DNA of 8,822 bases. Source: Rhizobium sp. Q54. Its GTDB lineage: Bacteria; Pseudomonadota; Alphaproteobacteria; Rickettsiales; UBA1997. Below, in pieces: positions 1 to 7,800 of the stretch. The stretch is taken from contig CAMBES010000057.1 in NCBI GenBank assembly GCA_945865855.1, positions 1 through 8,822 on the forward strand, given 5' to 3'. The translations under genes and the position numbers were made by a program. Every line of letters begins with the position of its first letter. Position 1 is the first letter of the stretch. The notes beneath the pieces were generated by a model. That model was not told the DNA's origin. It did no database searches and saw nothing but the letters and a program-made list of their open reading frames with translations.

Positions 1-172
1 TGGCAAATAACAGAATTTTGTGAGGAATTTTTTCAATTTCTGCTTCTGCGGGGGGGGGTCGCTGTTGAGAAACTTGGCTACAAACTCTGACCAAAAACCA
101 GAATAACCACCAACCAAAAAAAGCTGTTAAGACTTTTGATCGATTGTCATTTTCTGCAAAATTTGCTCTACA
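1..172. other. left-edge region without a secure gene
   Basis: No complete gene is visible. Two open frames run off the left edge and cannot both be real. One is on the plus strand, open from position 1 to a TGA at 88-90 (29 codons). The other is on the minus strand, open from the tRNA fragment to the edge and listed separately. A run of nine G lies at 50-58, where a length error would switch frames. If the tRNA 3' half at 173-212 is an attachment-site copy, this stretch is the terminal part of an integrated element lying mostly to the left. Confidence 0.4.
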
Positions 173-178
173 GATCAA
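2..178 (-). CDS. possible 5' part of a small membrane-anchored protein, running off the left edge (doubtful)
   Basis: This minus-strand frame is open from the tRNA fragment to the window edge. No ATG lies in frame; the nearest plausible start is a TTG at 178-176, inside the tRNA fragment, which is suspicious. The reading begins with a short polar segment, then a hydrophobic aromatic stretch (LTAFFGWWLFWFLVRV) that could be a membrane anchor, then a Pro-rich polar linker (QQRPPPAEAEIEK). The composition is protein-like, but the nine-C run on this strand falls in the linker and a single-base length error would change everything after it. It may be chance. I do not recognise a family. Confidence 0.2.
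   Translation of the reverse strand, partial: MICRANFAENDNRSKVLTAFFGWWLFWFLVRVCSQVSQQRPPPAEAEIEKIPHKILLFA
50..58. repeat. homopolymer run of nine G
   Basis: Nine consecutive G occur in an otherwise AT-rich sequence. Such runs are prone to slippage in replication and sequencing, so any reading frame crossing this point is uncertain. Confidence 0.8.
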
Positions 179-212
179 AAGGCTACAGGTTCGACTCCTG
201 TCGGGTGCGCCA
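173..212 (+). tRNA. tRNA 3' half (probably tRNA-Arg), partial; likely attachment-site copy
   Basis: The sequence shows a perfect T-arm: stem ACAGG 185-189, loop TTCGACT 190-196, stem CCTGT 197-201. It is followed by the acceptor 3' strand CGGGTGC (202-208), discriminator G and an encoded CCA (210-212). Counting back over a five-base variable loop puts the anticodon-stem 3' strand TCAAA at 175-179. G173 and A174 would be positions 37 and 38, as in tRNA-Arg of the NCG type. The matching 5' acceptor strand GCACCCG, a D-arm and a 5' anticodon strand are all absent upstream, so this is not a complete gene. The acceptor sequence and G discriminator fit alphaproteobacterial tRNA-Arg, but identity is inferred. 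The break in the anticodon loop is typical of tyrosine-integrase crossover sites. An intron upstream is less likely. Confidence 0.7.
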
Positions 213-219
213 ACTCTTT

Positions 220-1137
220 TTATTCGCCAAACACGCGCTGATAAAATTCGCTGACCACCATCTTTTCGTCATCAATCACCTTATTTAAAAAGCTGAGAGT
301 GAACGCTGTTTTAACGGATCCAAAAATCTCAATATTTCTTCCCCAAGAAATTAAAGTGCGCAAAGAAATCAGCGTAGAAATATCGCCATTCTTAAATGCT
401 TCGCGCGTGAGATTGCCCATGCGCACCATCATTTTAGCGGTTTGCTGGTGAGGCTTAGAATTAAGGAAGGGAAGTTTTTTTAAGAGAATTTCTAGCTCGT
501 GTTTTTCGTCTAAATAATTCAGTGCAGCGACAATATTCCAGCGGTCCATCTGCGCCTGATTAATCAAATTCGTGCCGTGATAAATTCCTAAATCATCTCC
601 AGCGCCAAGAGTATTTGATGTTGCGAATAGGCGAAAATGCTGGTTAGGAGTGATGATTTCATTTTCTTCAAGTAGTGCAAATTTTCCTTCTTCTTCGAGT
701 AATCTTTGAATCACAAAAGAAACATCTGTTTTAATCGCATCATATTCATCAAGCACCAGTGCAACTCCGCGACGAAGTACAAAAGGAATAATCCCCTCTT
801 TAAATTCAGTAACTTGTTTGTCGTTCTTCAATTTAATCACGTCTTTTCCAACTAAATCCAGGCGCGTAATTTGTGAATCAAAGTTAATGCGCAAACAAGG
901 CCAGTTAAGGCGGGCGGCTACTTGTTCAATGTGAGTAGATTTGCCGGTTCCATGCATTCCTTGAATTAAAACGCGGGCGTTGAAGGCGAAGCCGGCGAGA
1001 ATTGCGAGTGTGGTTTTTGGATCGAAAATATAATTCTCATCAATCGTCGGAACGAATTCTGATTTCTCCGCAAAGCCTTTAACTTCAAAGTCGCAAGCTA
1101 CTCCAAAAACTTTTTTACAGTCGATTTTTTTGCTCAT
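220..1137 (-). CDS. cobS: CobS-type AAA+ ATPase (cobaltochelatase subunit family)
   Basis: This 305-aa protein closely resembles the alphaproteobacterial CobS subunit. Its N-terminus has KKVFG near residues 8-12 and the FDPKTTLAILAGFAFN block at 38-53. Walker A is GMHGTGKST (60-68), followed by HIEQVAARLNWPC. Walker B is VALVLDEYD (125-133), sensor 1 is ATSN (172-175), and the family block NQAQMDRWNIVA (193-204) carries a likely arginine finger R199. In vitamin B12 producers CobS forms the ATP-hydrolysing ring of CobNST, which inserts cobalt into hydrogenobyrinate diamide. CobT and CobN are not in this window, and reduced intracellular alphaproteobacteria keep CobS-like genes without the B12 pathway, so the role here may differ. 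It is the last gene of the lipB-der-cobS block, separated from der by a palindromic repeat. No Shine-Dalgarno sequence precedes the start. It ends 7 bp from the tRNA fragment. Confidence 0.9.
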   Translation of the reverse strand: MSKKIDCKKVFGVACDFEVKGFAEKSEFVPTIDENYIFDPKTTLAILAGFAFNARVLIQGMHGTGKSTHIEQVAARLNWPCLRINFDSQITRLDLVGKDVIKLKNDKQVTEFKEGIIPFVLRRGVALVLDEYDAIKTDVSFVIQRLLEEEGKFALLEENEIITPNQHFRLFATSNTLGAGDDLGIYHGTNLINQAQMDRWNIVAALNYLDEKHELEILLKKLPFLNSKPHQQTAKMMVRMGNLTREAFKNGDISTLISLRTLISWGRNIEIFGSVKTAFTLSFLNKVIDDEKMVVSEFYQRVFGE

Positions 1138-1154
1138 AAATTTAACTTATTTAG

Positions 1155-1214
1155 ATCATGCCGAGCCTGTCGAGACATGATTTTGTTCGCCATTCGACAG
1201 GCTCAGAGTGGCGA
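1155..1214. repeat. two-hairpin palindromic repeat (REP/BIME-like)
   Basis: Two units face each other between der and cobS. Unit 1 (1155-1181) has arms ATCATG/CATGAT around a core containing GAGCCTGTCGA (1163-1173). Unit 2 (1187-1214) has arms TCGCCA/TGGCGA around the exact inverse TCGACAGGCTC (1194-1204). The core is conserved while the two pairs of arms differ yet stay self-complementary, the signature of REP-type hairpins selected for structure. The 11-bp cores can also pair with each other into one larger stem. There is no U-tract on the minus strand after it, so it is not a standard terminator, though it could stabilise the lipB-der transcript end. Confidence 0.75.
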
Positions 1215-1216
1215 GA

Positions 1217-2593
1217 TTACTTTTTCTTGTGGGCTTTTTTTGAGAAAGTTTTTTCTTTTCTATCCTCAAACGGATTTTCACTTTTGCGTAAAACTAAGCG
1301 AATTGGGGTTAGGTTAAGATTAAAATATTCACGCAGATGGTTGGTTAAATAGCGTTGATAAGATCCCTCCAAAGGCTTGATGTGATTGGTGAAAATGGCG
1401 AAAGTTGGTGGGCGTTTCTTGATTTGTGTCGCGTATTTTAATTTGATCGCATTGCCGCGGTGAAGTTTTGGCGCATGGTTCGCAGCCGCTGTTTTCAACC
1501 ACTCGACCAGTTTTGTAGTGGGAATGTAAGTCTGCCATTGCTCGTAAGTTTGCAACGCAAAATCCAAAGCTTTTTCAACATTATAGCCGGTTTGACCAGA
1601 GGTGGCAAGAATCGCCGCGCCATCAATTTCCGGAAAAATCGCCATAATTCTTTGACGCACATCGCGCATAAAAATTTCTTTGTCGCCTTTGACTGTATCA
1701 ATTTTATTGATCGCAAAAACTAATCCGCGCCCTTCTTTTAAAATCTCGCCGGCAAGCGCAACATCTTGATGATCAAGCAATGAATTGCTGTCGATCAACA
1801 AAATTACAACCTGCGCAAAACGCAACGCGCGAAAGCTATCAAGGCTTGAGAGCTTATCTAATTTTTGCGTGATGTTAGCTTTTTTTCTAATTCCGGCGGT
1901 GTCGATGAGGCGAAGTTTTTTGCCTTTAAATTCATAATTAAGCGCAATTGCATCGCGAGTGATGCCAGCTTCTGGGCCTGTAATTAAGCGGTCTTGTCCA
2001 AGAATTTTATTTAAAAAAGTTGATTTGCCGGCATTTGGTCTGCCGATAATTGCGATTTGTAAATCGCTCGATTCAACCTCTTCAAAAACTTCCTCGTAAG
2101 CTTCAATTTCTGGCGCAATTTTATCGTAAAGATCGCCAAATCCTAACTTATGTTCGGCCGATATGGCCGTTGGTTCGCCAAATCCCAGTTTGTAATATTC
2201 GCCATCAAAACTTGTCTGGCCGTGATTCTCGCATTTATTGGCGATTAAAATGGTTTTTTTACCAAGCTTGCGCAACCACTGCGCGAAGTAAAAATCGCTG
2301 TTGGTCACGCCTTCTTTTGAATCGACTACAAACAAGCAAAGATCGGCGTCAGAAACTGCAGCCTCGGTTTGTTCGACCATTCTTTTTTCGAGCGATTTTT
2401 CGGAGATTTTATTTTCGAGACCTGCGGTGTCGATGATCACGAAACTAAGAGGCCCAAGCTTTCCTTTGGCTTCTTTGCGATCGCGAGTAACGCCAGGAGT
2501 GTCGTCTGTTAGAGCAATACTTCTGCCAACTAATTTGTTAAACAGAGTTGATTTTCCGACATTCGGACGGCCGATGATTGCGATTTTAAACAT
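1217..2593 (-). CDS. der: ribosome assembly GTPase Der (EngA)
   Basis: This 458-aa protein has the diagnostic tandem GTPase layout of Der, which binds the 50S subunit and is needed for its late assembly. G domain 1 shows GRPNVGKS (8-15), DTPGVTRDR (31-39), DTAG (55-58) and NKCE (119-122). The last replaces the usual NKxD and resembles the NKAE form of alphaproteobacteria. G domain 2 shows GRPNAGKS (184-191), the GITRD switch (210-214), DTAG (231-234) and NKID (296-299). A KH-like domain follows (about 355-440), then a Lys-rich tail. Length is normal. The start overlaps the end of lipB by 8 bp (ATGTTTAA), so the two are probably co-transcribed and translationally coupled; only a weak GGTG lies upstream. 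Confidence 0.97.
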   Translation of the reverse strand: MFKIAIIGRPNVGKSTLFNKLVGRSIALTDDTPGVTRDRKEAKGKLGPLSFVIIDTAGLENKISEKSLEKRMVEQTEAAVSDADLCLFVVDSKEGVTNSDFYFAQWLRKLGKKTILIANKCENHGQTSFDGEYYKLGFGEPTAISAEHKLGFGDLYDKIAPEIEAYEEVFEEVESSDLQIAIIGRPNAGKSTFLNKILGQDRLITGPEAGITRDAIALNYEFKGKKLRLIDTAGIRKKANITQKLDKLSSLDSFRALRFAQVVILLIDSNSLLDHQDVALAGEILKEGRGLVFAINKIDTVKGDKEIFMRDVRQRIMAIFPEIDGAAILATSGQTGYNVEKALDFALQTYEQWQTYIPTTKLVEWLKTAAANHAPKLHRGNAIKLKYATQIKKRPPTFAIFTNHIKPLEGSYQRYLTNHLREYFNLNLTPIRLVLRKSENPFEDRKEKTFSKKAHKKK

Positions 2594-3203
2594 TTTTTTT
2601 CACCGAATTTAAAAATTTTTCTTCGTCGATTTTTTCATCTAGAATTTCTCGCATTGAAGTTACGCCGAATTCTTTAATGCCGCAAGGAACGATATTGCGA
2701 AAGCCCGCCATATCTGGATCAATATTGATTGCGATGCCGTGATAGCTCACCCATTTTTTTAGTTTAATTCCCAGTGCGGCAACTTTTTTATCGCCAACCC
2801 AAATGCCAACCATGCCTTTTTTTAAGCCGGCTTTGATGCCAAAATCGGCGAGAATTTTAATTACCCAGTTTTCTAAAAACTCGACAAACCTTGCCACATC
2901 TGGCGCCTCGGGCGCGAAGAATTTTTTTAAATCGAGCATTACGTAAATAATTTTCATGCCCGGGCAGTGGTAAGTATATTTCCCGCCGCGGTTAGTTTTA
3001 AAAATTGGAATATCAGTTTTGGCCAGCAAATCTGCATCCTGAGCGCTAACCCCCGCAGTATAAACTGGATGGTGCTCCAAGATCCAAATCAACCCTGGCG
3101 AAGTTCCGGCAATAATTTCTTCAACGCGTTTTTGCATGAAATTTAGCGCATCTTCAAAATGCACTAGCTCTTTGCTGACGCGCCATTCAATGTCGGAGAA
3201 CAT
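2586..3203 (-). CDS. lipB: octanoyl-[ACP]:protein N-octanoyltransferase LipB
   Basis: This 205-aa cytosolic enzyme transfers octanoyl groups from acyl carrier protein to lipoyl domains of 2-oxoacid dehydrogenases and the glycine cleavage H protein, the first step of de novo lipoylation. Visible motifs are EHHPVYTAG (43-51), NRGGKYTYH (71-79), the conserved lysine K140 in DKKVAALGIKL, SYHGIAINI (153-161) and the catalytic cysteine C174 in VPCGI (172-176). The usual TYHGPGQ reads TYHCPGM (77-83), a change beside the active-site His; the rest of the active site is intact, so I expect function. The chosen start gives the normal alphaproteobacterial beginning IEWRVS. It heads the minus-strand block and is divergent from ruvA with only 16 bp between. 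No Shine-Dalgarno sequence is visible. Confidence 0.95.
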   Translation of the reverse strand: MFSDIEWRVSKELVHFEDALNFMQKRVEEIIAGTSPGLIWILEHHPVYTAGVSAQDADLLAKTDIPIFKTNRGGKYTYHCPGMKIIYVMLDLKKFFAPEAPDVARFVEFLENWVIKILADFGIKAGLKKGMVGIWVGDKKVAALGIKLKKWVSYHGIAINIDPDMAGFRNIVPCGIKEFGVTSMREILDEKIDEEKFLNSVKKNV

Positions 3204-3219
3204 TTTTTAAATTAATTTT
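3204..3219. promoter_or_regulatory. 16-bp divergent gap between lipB and ruvA
   Basis: Two divergent genes start on either side of this wholly A/T gap, so each promoter must extend into the other gene. For ruvA a weak match is TTCAAT (3186-3191) with TAAATT (3208-3213), spacing 16; this would place transcription start near 3220, the A of the ruvA ATG, giving a leaderless message. I see no convincing promoter for lipB. The assignment is tentative. Confidence 0.3.
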
Positions 3220-3837
3220 ATGATCGGGAAATTACGCGGTTTTATTGACTCAATCTCTGATGACAAGTGCGTGATCGACGTTGCTGGCGTTGGTTACGTA
3301 GTTTTTTTGTCGCACAAAACTGCGTCATTTTTGCGCCAATTTCCGCGCGAAAAAGAGATTTCTCTAATCATTGAAACCCTTGTTAAAGAAGACGCCATCG
3401 AGCTTTACGGATTTTTTTCTGAAGTAGAAAAAATCTGGTTTTTAGAATTAACAAAAGTGCAAGGCGTTGGTGCGAAAATGGGCCAAAAAATTTTAAGCGC
3501 TTTGGCAATTGAAGATCTCGCGAAGGCTTTAATTTCTTCCGATATTAAAAGTTTTTCCCAAATTTCTGGCATCGGCCCAAAGCTTGCCAGTCGCTTAACC
3601 ACAGAGTTAAAAGATAGTCCAAAAAAACTCGGAATTGAATATTCTGCTCCGCTAAATTCACAAAAAATTCCTGATAATCAAATTGCTTCCGACGCTCTTT
3701 CTGCCCTAGAAAATCTCGGATATAAAAAACACAATATTTTGCAGGTGATCAACTTTCTTCTCGAAGAAAATTCAAAAATTACTTTAGAAAATTTAATCAC
3801 TTCGTCTTTACGTGAATTAAGTAAAAACAAATTCTAA
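3220..3837 (+). CDS. ruvA: Holliday junction branch migration protein RuvA
   Basis: This 205-aa protein is full length for RuvA, the DNA-binding tetramer that clamps Holliday junctions and loads the RuvB motor. The N-terminal OB-fold begins with the canonical MIGKLRG and contains VAGVGYVV (21-28). Two helix-hairpin-helix motifs that contact DNA follow: VQGVGAKMGQKIL (80-92) and ISGIGPKLASRL (115-126). The C-terminal domain III (about 153-203, with ASDALSALENLGY) binds RuvB. The MIGKLRG start fixes the initiation codon. Its TAA stop overlaps the ruvB ATG by one base (TAATG), so expression is coupled. The endonuclease gene ruvC, often next to ruvA, is not in this window. Confidence 0.97.
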   Translation: MIGKLRGFIDSISDDKCVIDVAGVGYVVFLSHKTASFLRQFPREKEISLIIETLVKEDAIELYGFFSEVEKIWFLELTKVQGVGAKMGQKILSALAIEDLAKALISSDIKSFSQISGIGPKLASRLTTELKDSPKKLGIEYSAPLNSQKIPDNQIASDALSALENLGYKKHNILQVINFLLEENSKITLENLITSSLRELSKNKF

Positions 3838-4823
3838 TGAACGAAAATCTTGCCCCCATCAAACTAGAAGAAGAGCGCAACGAGAATATTTTGCGCCCAA
3901 GTTTTTTGCGTGATTTTTTAGGTCAAGAAAAGCTCAAAGAAAATTTAGAAATCTTTATTCGTGCCGCAAAAAATCGTGGCGATGTCTTAGATCACGTTTT
4001 GTTTTACGGCCCTCCTGGCCTGGGCAAAACAACGCTCGCACAAATTGTTGCGCATGAAATGGGAGTTGGATTTAAAGGAACGGCAGGGCCAGTAATTTCA
4101 AAATCTGGAGATCTCGCAGCTCTTCTCACCAACCTGCAAGAAGGAGATATTTTTTTCATCGACGAGATTCACCGCATTAATAAAAATGTTGAAGAAGTCC
4201 TCTATTCCGCGATGGAAGATTTTAAGCTCGACATCATTATCGGCGAAGGCCCATCAGCACGGGCGATAAAAATTGATCTGCCGAAATTTACTTTAATTGG
4301 CGCAACAACACGCATTGGCCTGATCGCAAATCCACTCAAAGATCGCTTCGGAATTCCGCTTAGAATTAATTTTTACAGCGATTCTGAGCTTCAGCAAATT
4401 GTTTTGCGCGATGCAAAAATTTTAGAAATTGAAATAGATAAAAACGCCGCCGCAGAAATCGCCAAAAGATCACGCGGTACCCCGCGAATCGCAATTCGCC
4501 TGCTCAAGCGCGTGCGCGATTTTGCTTCGGCAGAAAATCAAAAATTAGTCACCCAAGAAATCGCCGACTTTTCTTTGGGTCGCTTAGAGATCGATAAAAT
4601 TGGCCTCGATGCCTCAGACCGCCGTTACCTAAAATTTATCGCCGAAAATTATCGCGGCGGCCCAGTTGGAATAGACACCATCGCCTCGGCACTTTCGGAA
4701 GAAAGAGATTCTGTTGAAGACACAATCGAGCCATTTTTAATTCAAAAAGGCTTCGTTGAAAAAACGCCAAGAGGCCGCGTTTTAACCGAGATCGCGTTTA
4801 AACATTTGGGAATAGAATTTTAA
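3837..4823 (+). CDS. ruvB: Holliday junction branch migration ATPase RuvB
   Basis: This 328-aa AAA+ hexameric motor drives branch migration with RuvA during recombinational repair. The RPSFLRDFLGQ block (20-30) opens the ATPase core. Walker A is GPPGLGKTT (58-66), Walker B FFIDEIH (106-112), sensor 1 ATTR (156-159), the arginine finger R170 in KDRFGI, and sensor 2 GTPR (214-217). The C-terminal winged helix (about 255-328) has the family patterns YRGGPVG and KTPRGR. Length is normal and no key residue is missing. Arginine is written mostly with CGN codons, in contrast to the next gene, which starts only 3 bp downstream and is probably co-transcribed. Confidence 0.98.
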   Translation: MNENLAPIKLEEERNENILRPSFLRDFLGQEKLKENLEIFIRAAKNRGDVLDHVLFYGPPGLGKTTLAQIVAHEMGVGFKGTAGPVISKSGDLAALLTNLQEGDIFFIDEIHRINKNVEEVLYSAMEDFKLDIIIGEGPSARAIKIDLPKFTLIGATTRIGLIANPLKDRFGIPLRINFYSDSELQQIVLRDAKILEIEIDKNAAAEIAKRSRGTPRIAIRLLKRVRDFASAENQKLVTQEIADFSLGRLEIDKIGLDASDRRYLKFIAENYRGGPVGIDTIASALSEERDSVEDTIEPFLIQKGFVEKTPRGRVLTEIAFKHLGIEF

Positions 4824-4826
4824 TTT

Positions 4827-7800
4827 ATGTCTAAAGCAAAGAGTCCCAGCGCTACATTAACAAGCTCGGTATCGGGTGCTGGTCCTAAGATAGCTTCATC
4901 TCTTGCTGCCGTATCTTCCGCCGAAGGAGATAAAGCCCAATGGATTGCTATTCGCAAATCAGTGACTGAAGAAAGGGCTAGAGCTATTAACCCGGCTGAA
5001 AATCTTGGGGGAGCTTTTTTAACTAATGCACTAAATCTAGATCAAAGGAAGCTCATTGATCGGCATCTTGCACTTAAAGCAGATCTTGTAGGGAATCTTG
5101 AAGGTCTTCTTCAACAAGCAGGAGAAAGGGCGGCGAAAAGCACATATGAATTTCAGGAAAAAGTGATTCCGCAAGTTTTGCTCGAAGGTGTCATTTCCGA
5201 TTACAGAGCAGAGTTAAATGTTGCTTTTGAAGAAAGTTTAAAAAGCAGATCTTTTGATGAGTTGTCATTTTCGCGCACAAAAAGTGCGAACAAATATCAA
5301 GTGAAGACTAATCAAGAGGGAGGTCAGCTTGAAATAGATTGTGGTTATTACTACGACCTTCAAAGGGACTTCCCTTCCTTCTTAGATGAGCTTCCAAAAA
5401 CCAAGCCATTCATTGGTTTTGCGCAGATTACAGGAGAGCCATCTGATGAATTAGTTAGAGGATTTGCAACCAATACAATTCAAGGATGGTATTTAAGAGG
5501 CGATGATAGGCCAAAAAGTCTAGATGAGCTGCATACTCAAAATAAAAAAGCCTATTTCTTTATCAACGAAGCGGCTCACTGGTTAAGTGTAGAGATCATC
5601 TTTAAAAAAAATGAAGTCGAGGTTAATTACTGCAACCCAAGTGGTGGTAAGCAATCTGGCTGCTCAGATTCAGCAGCAAGTTTTATAAAAAAAATAGCTG
5701 GCTGCTTGCAGAACGCTGTCAGAGAAAAAGTTATTGAAACTGTTGAAGCGAATATTTTAGGAGGGTTCAGTGCGACAATTTCTATTCATCGGATAATTGA
5801 GAATATAGATGTTCCAGAAGCTCCGAATGTAAAAATCAGAGAAAAACATTTATTAGAACAGGCAACCGCCACGGGATGCGGCCCCACCGCCAAAGCCAAT
5901 CTAGCATTGTTGATGGGTGATAAGGTTAGAATTGGTAAAGTTGAGATATTGCAAAGTGATATTAGCCAACAGGGAATGATGCTGTTGCCAGAGGACGAAC
6001 TGCGCTTACGCCTTCAAGATTACTATGAGATTCTTAAATTTGATGATGCAGTAAAAGACGAGAGGTGCGGCGTTGCCTCGGCCAATGTAGAATTGCTCGA
6101 AGGGCTGGCTGTTATAAAGGAGTACCAGCCTTCGATCGAAGAACAAAGATACCAAGAAAATCTTCTTGAAGATGAATTTTACGGAGAACTAACGAGACCG
6201 TTGGCAGTTGGTGAGATTGCAAGTGGCGCTCTGAAGCTAGCAGCGGGCATTGTGGACTATCAACAAATCGAAGCTGTAAATAAGCTGCCGCAGGCTGATA
6301 AAGCTAACACGCCATTGTGGCTAAAGAGATCGCGGCCAGATAGATTCAAGAATGATGAATTCATTGGCGAGGATGTTCAGGCTTATTACCAATATTTATT
6401 CACCACAAAATATCCTCAAGCTGGTGATTTTGCTTATTATGGAGCAGTCGGAATTGTGCAAGGGGCCCGTGATCTTCTTGCCGACAGAATGGCTGAAGCA
6501 ATCGGAGATAAAAAATGGGGGTTTTATTCTTATTCGACTGGCGGTCATTGGGTTTTAACCGTCGTGTCTCCAGATAAACAAGTGACCTACCTGAATTCGA
6601 TAGGGAGAGGTAAAATTGAAATGAATCAAGTTATTCAAGCCGATATTAATCACGCCTTTAAACTTGCCGGTCAGCAGCAATATGGCAAAACTCATTCTTA
6701 CGGTTTGAACACGCAGGTCGGCGTGCAATGCGGGCTGCACTCTGTTTTGGCCGCAGAAGAGATTTTAAAAGCAGTAGTAGCATCGCCAGATTTTTCAATG
6801 GCAGAGGTTTTAAGAAAATGCCAAGACCTTAAAGACCCACTGCACAAAGAGCCAAGTGAGCAAGAAATCCTAACTGTTAGATGGAATGCCTCTTCAGAGC
6901 AGTTCAAAAATCAGCGCGAAGATGCTTATCAGAGGTTGATTGCAACAAAAGAGAGTTTGCTTGGAAAAGATGCGTTTTTTTTGAAAAGTCTCCAAGATAG
7001 CGAATTAGGGTTTTTATATGGATCTGGAAATCTCGCCACAAGCGAAGTGGCAGGGATTCTTGAAGTCGAATTTACTGAAAAAGGGAAGCAAACTGCTAGA
7101 GAAATAAGGGAGTTAAAAGAGGCTAGAGAAAGAGATCGGATAAAAGGCCAGATGGAGCTTTCTGGGGGAGAGTCAAAAGCTTCAGGTCCAGAAAAAGAAG
7201 AGAAAGGAGTATCTAATTTAGATCGAATGGTTTCTGCTTATTTTAAAGAAGTGGCCATATTGACCAGAAAATCGGTTTTAACTTCGGCAGATGATGTCGC
7301 GAGATCGGAGGAGATCTTGAATCTTTCGTCTCTTTATAGACTAGATGAAGAAGGGCAGTTTCTCGAACGGATTAATGAAGAGAAAACCAAAGAGGCAATA
7401 TCTGAAGAGTTAAAAAAGCTAGAAGAAGAGAGAGCCGCCGATTCAAAAAATTTAGAAGCTCTAAGGGCCAATCTTGAGAAAGCGCGCGGGTTTTTGGAAG
7501 GAGCAGCATCTTCAACAAATATCGGCTTGATGGAAAAGGATGCTATCGTGACAGAGACACTAGGGATTTATAGAGAAGTCCCTGATAAAGAGTACTTGCT
7601 TATGATGATTCTTGAACAATATGAATATAGTCAGCATGAAATCGGTTTGCAGATAATAAATCAGATTTTGGAACAAGGCTCTTTTTCGTATTCAGGGTTA
7701 ACTGCTGATCTTGGCGAAGATTCTGAAGATTCTTACGGAATAGATGAAGATGGAGATGGTTATTCTAGTGAGGATTCTGATGATGAAGATGATGAAGAAC

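Noticed and set aside
132..181. 8-bp inverted repeat CTTTTGAT/ATCAAAAG that could restore the tRNA anticodon stem across about 34 bases, suggesting an intron-containing tRNA
   Set aside because: No D-arm or 5' acceptor strand GCACCCG precedes it, and no group I intron core is recognisable; the pairing is probably chance.
1155..1214. Hairpin considered as a rho-independent terminator of der
   Set aside because: No T-tract follows on the minus strand, and the two-unit core/arm pattern fits a dispersed palindromic repeat better.
1158..1352. Plus-strand open frame of 64 codons
   Set aside because: It begins in the palindromic repeat and runs antisense into der; its protein has no recognisable character.
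2050..2612. Plus-strand open frames opposite the first half of der
   Set aside because: They are antisense to a strongly conserved GTPase and their translations lack any family motif.
7743..7778. EF-hand-like calcium loop D-x-D-x-D-G at residues 973-984 of the large protein
   Set aside because: The twelfth position is Ser instead of Glu and the flanks are simply Asp/Glu/Ser-rich; better explained as acidic low complexity.
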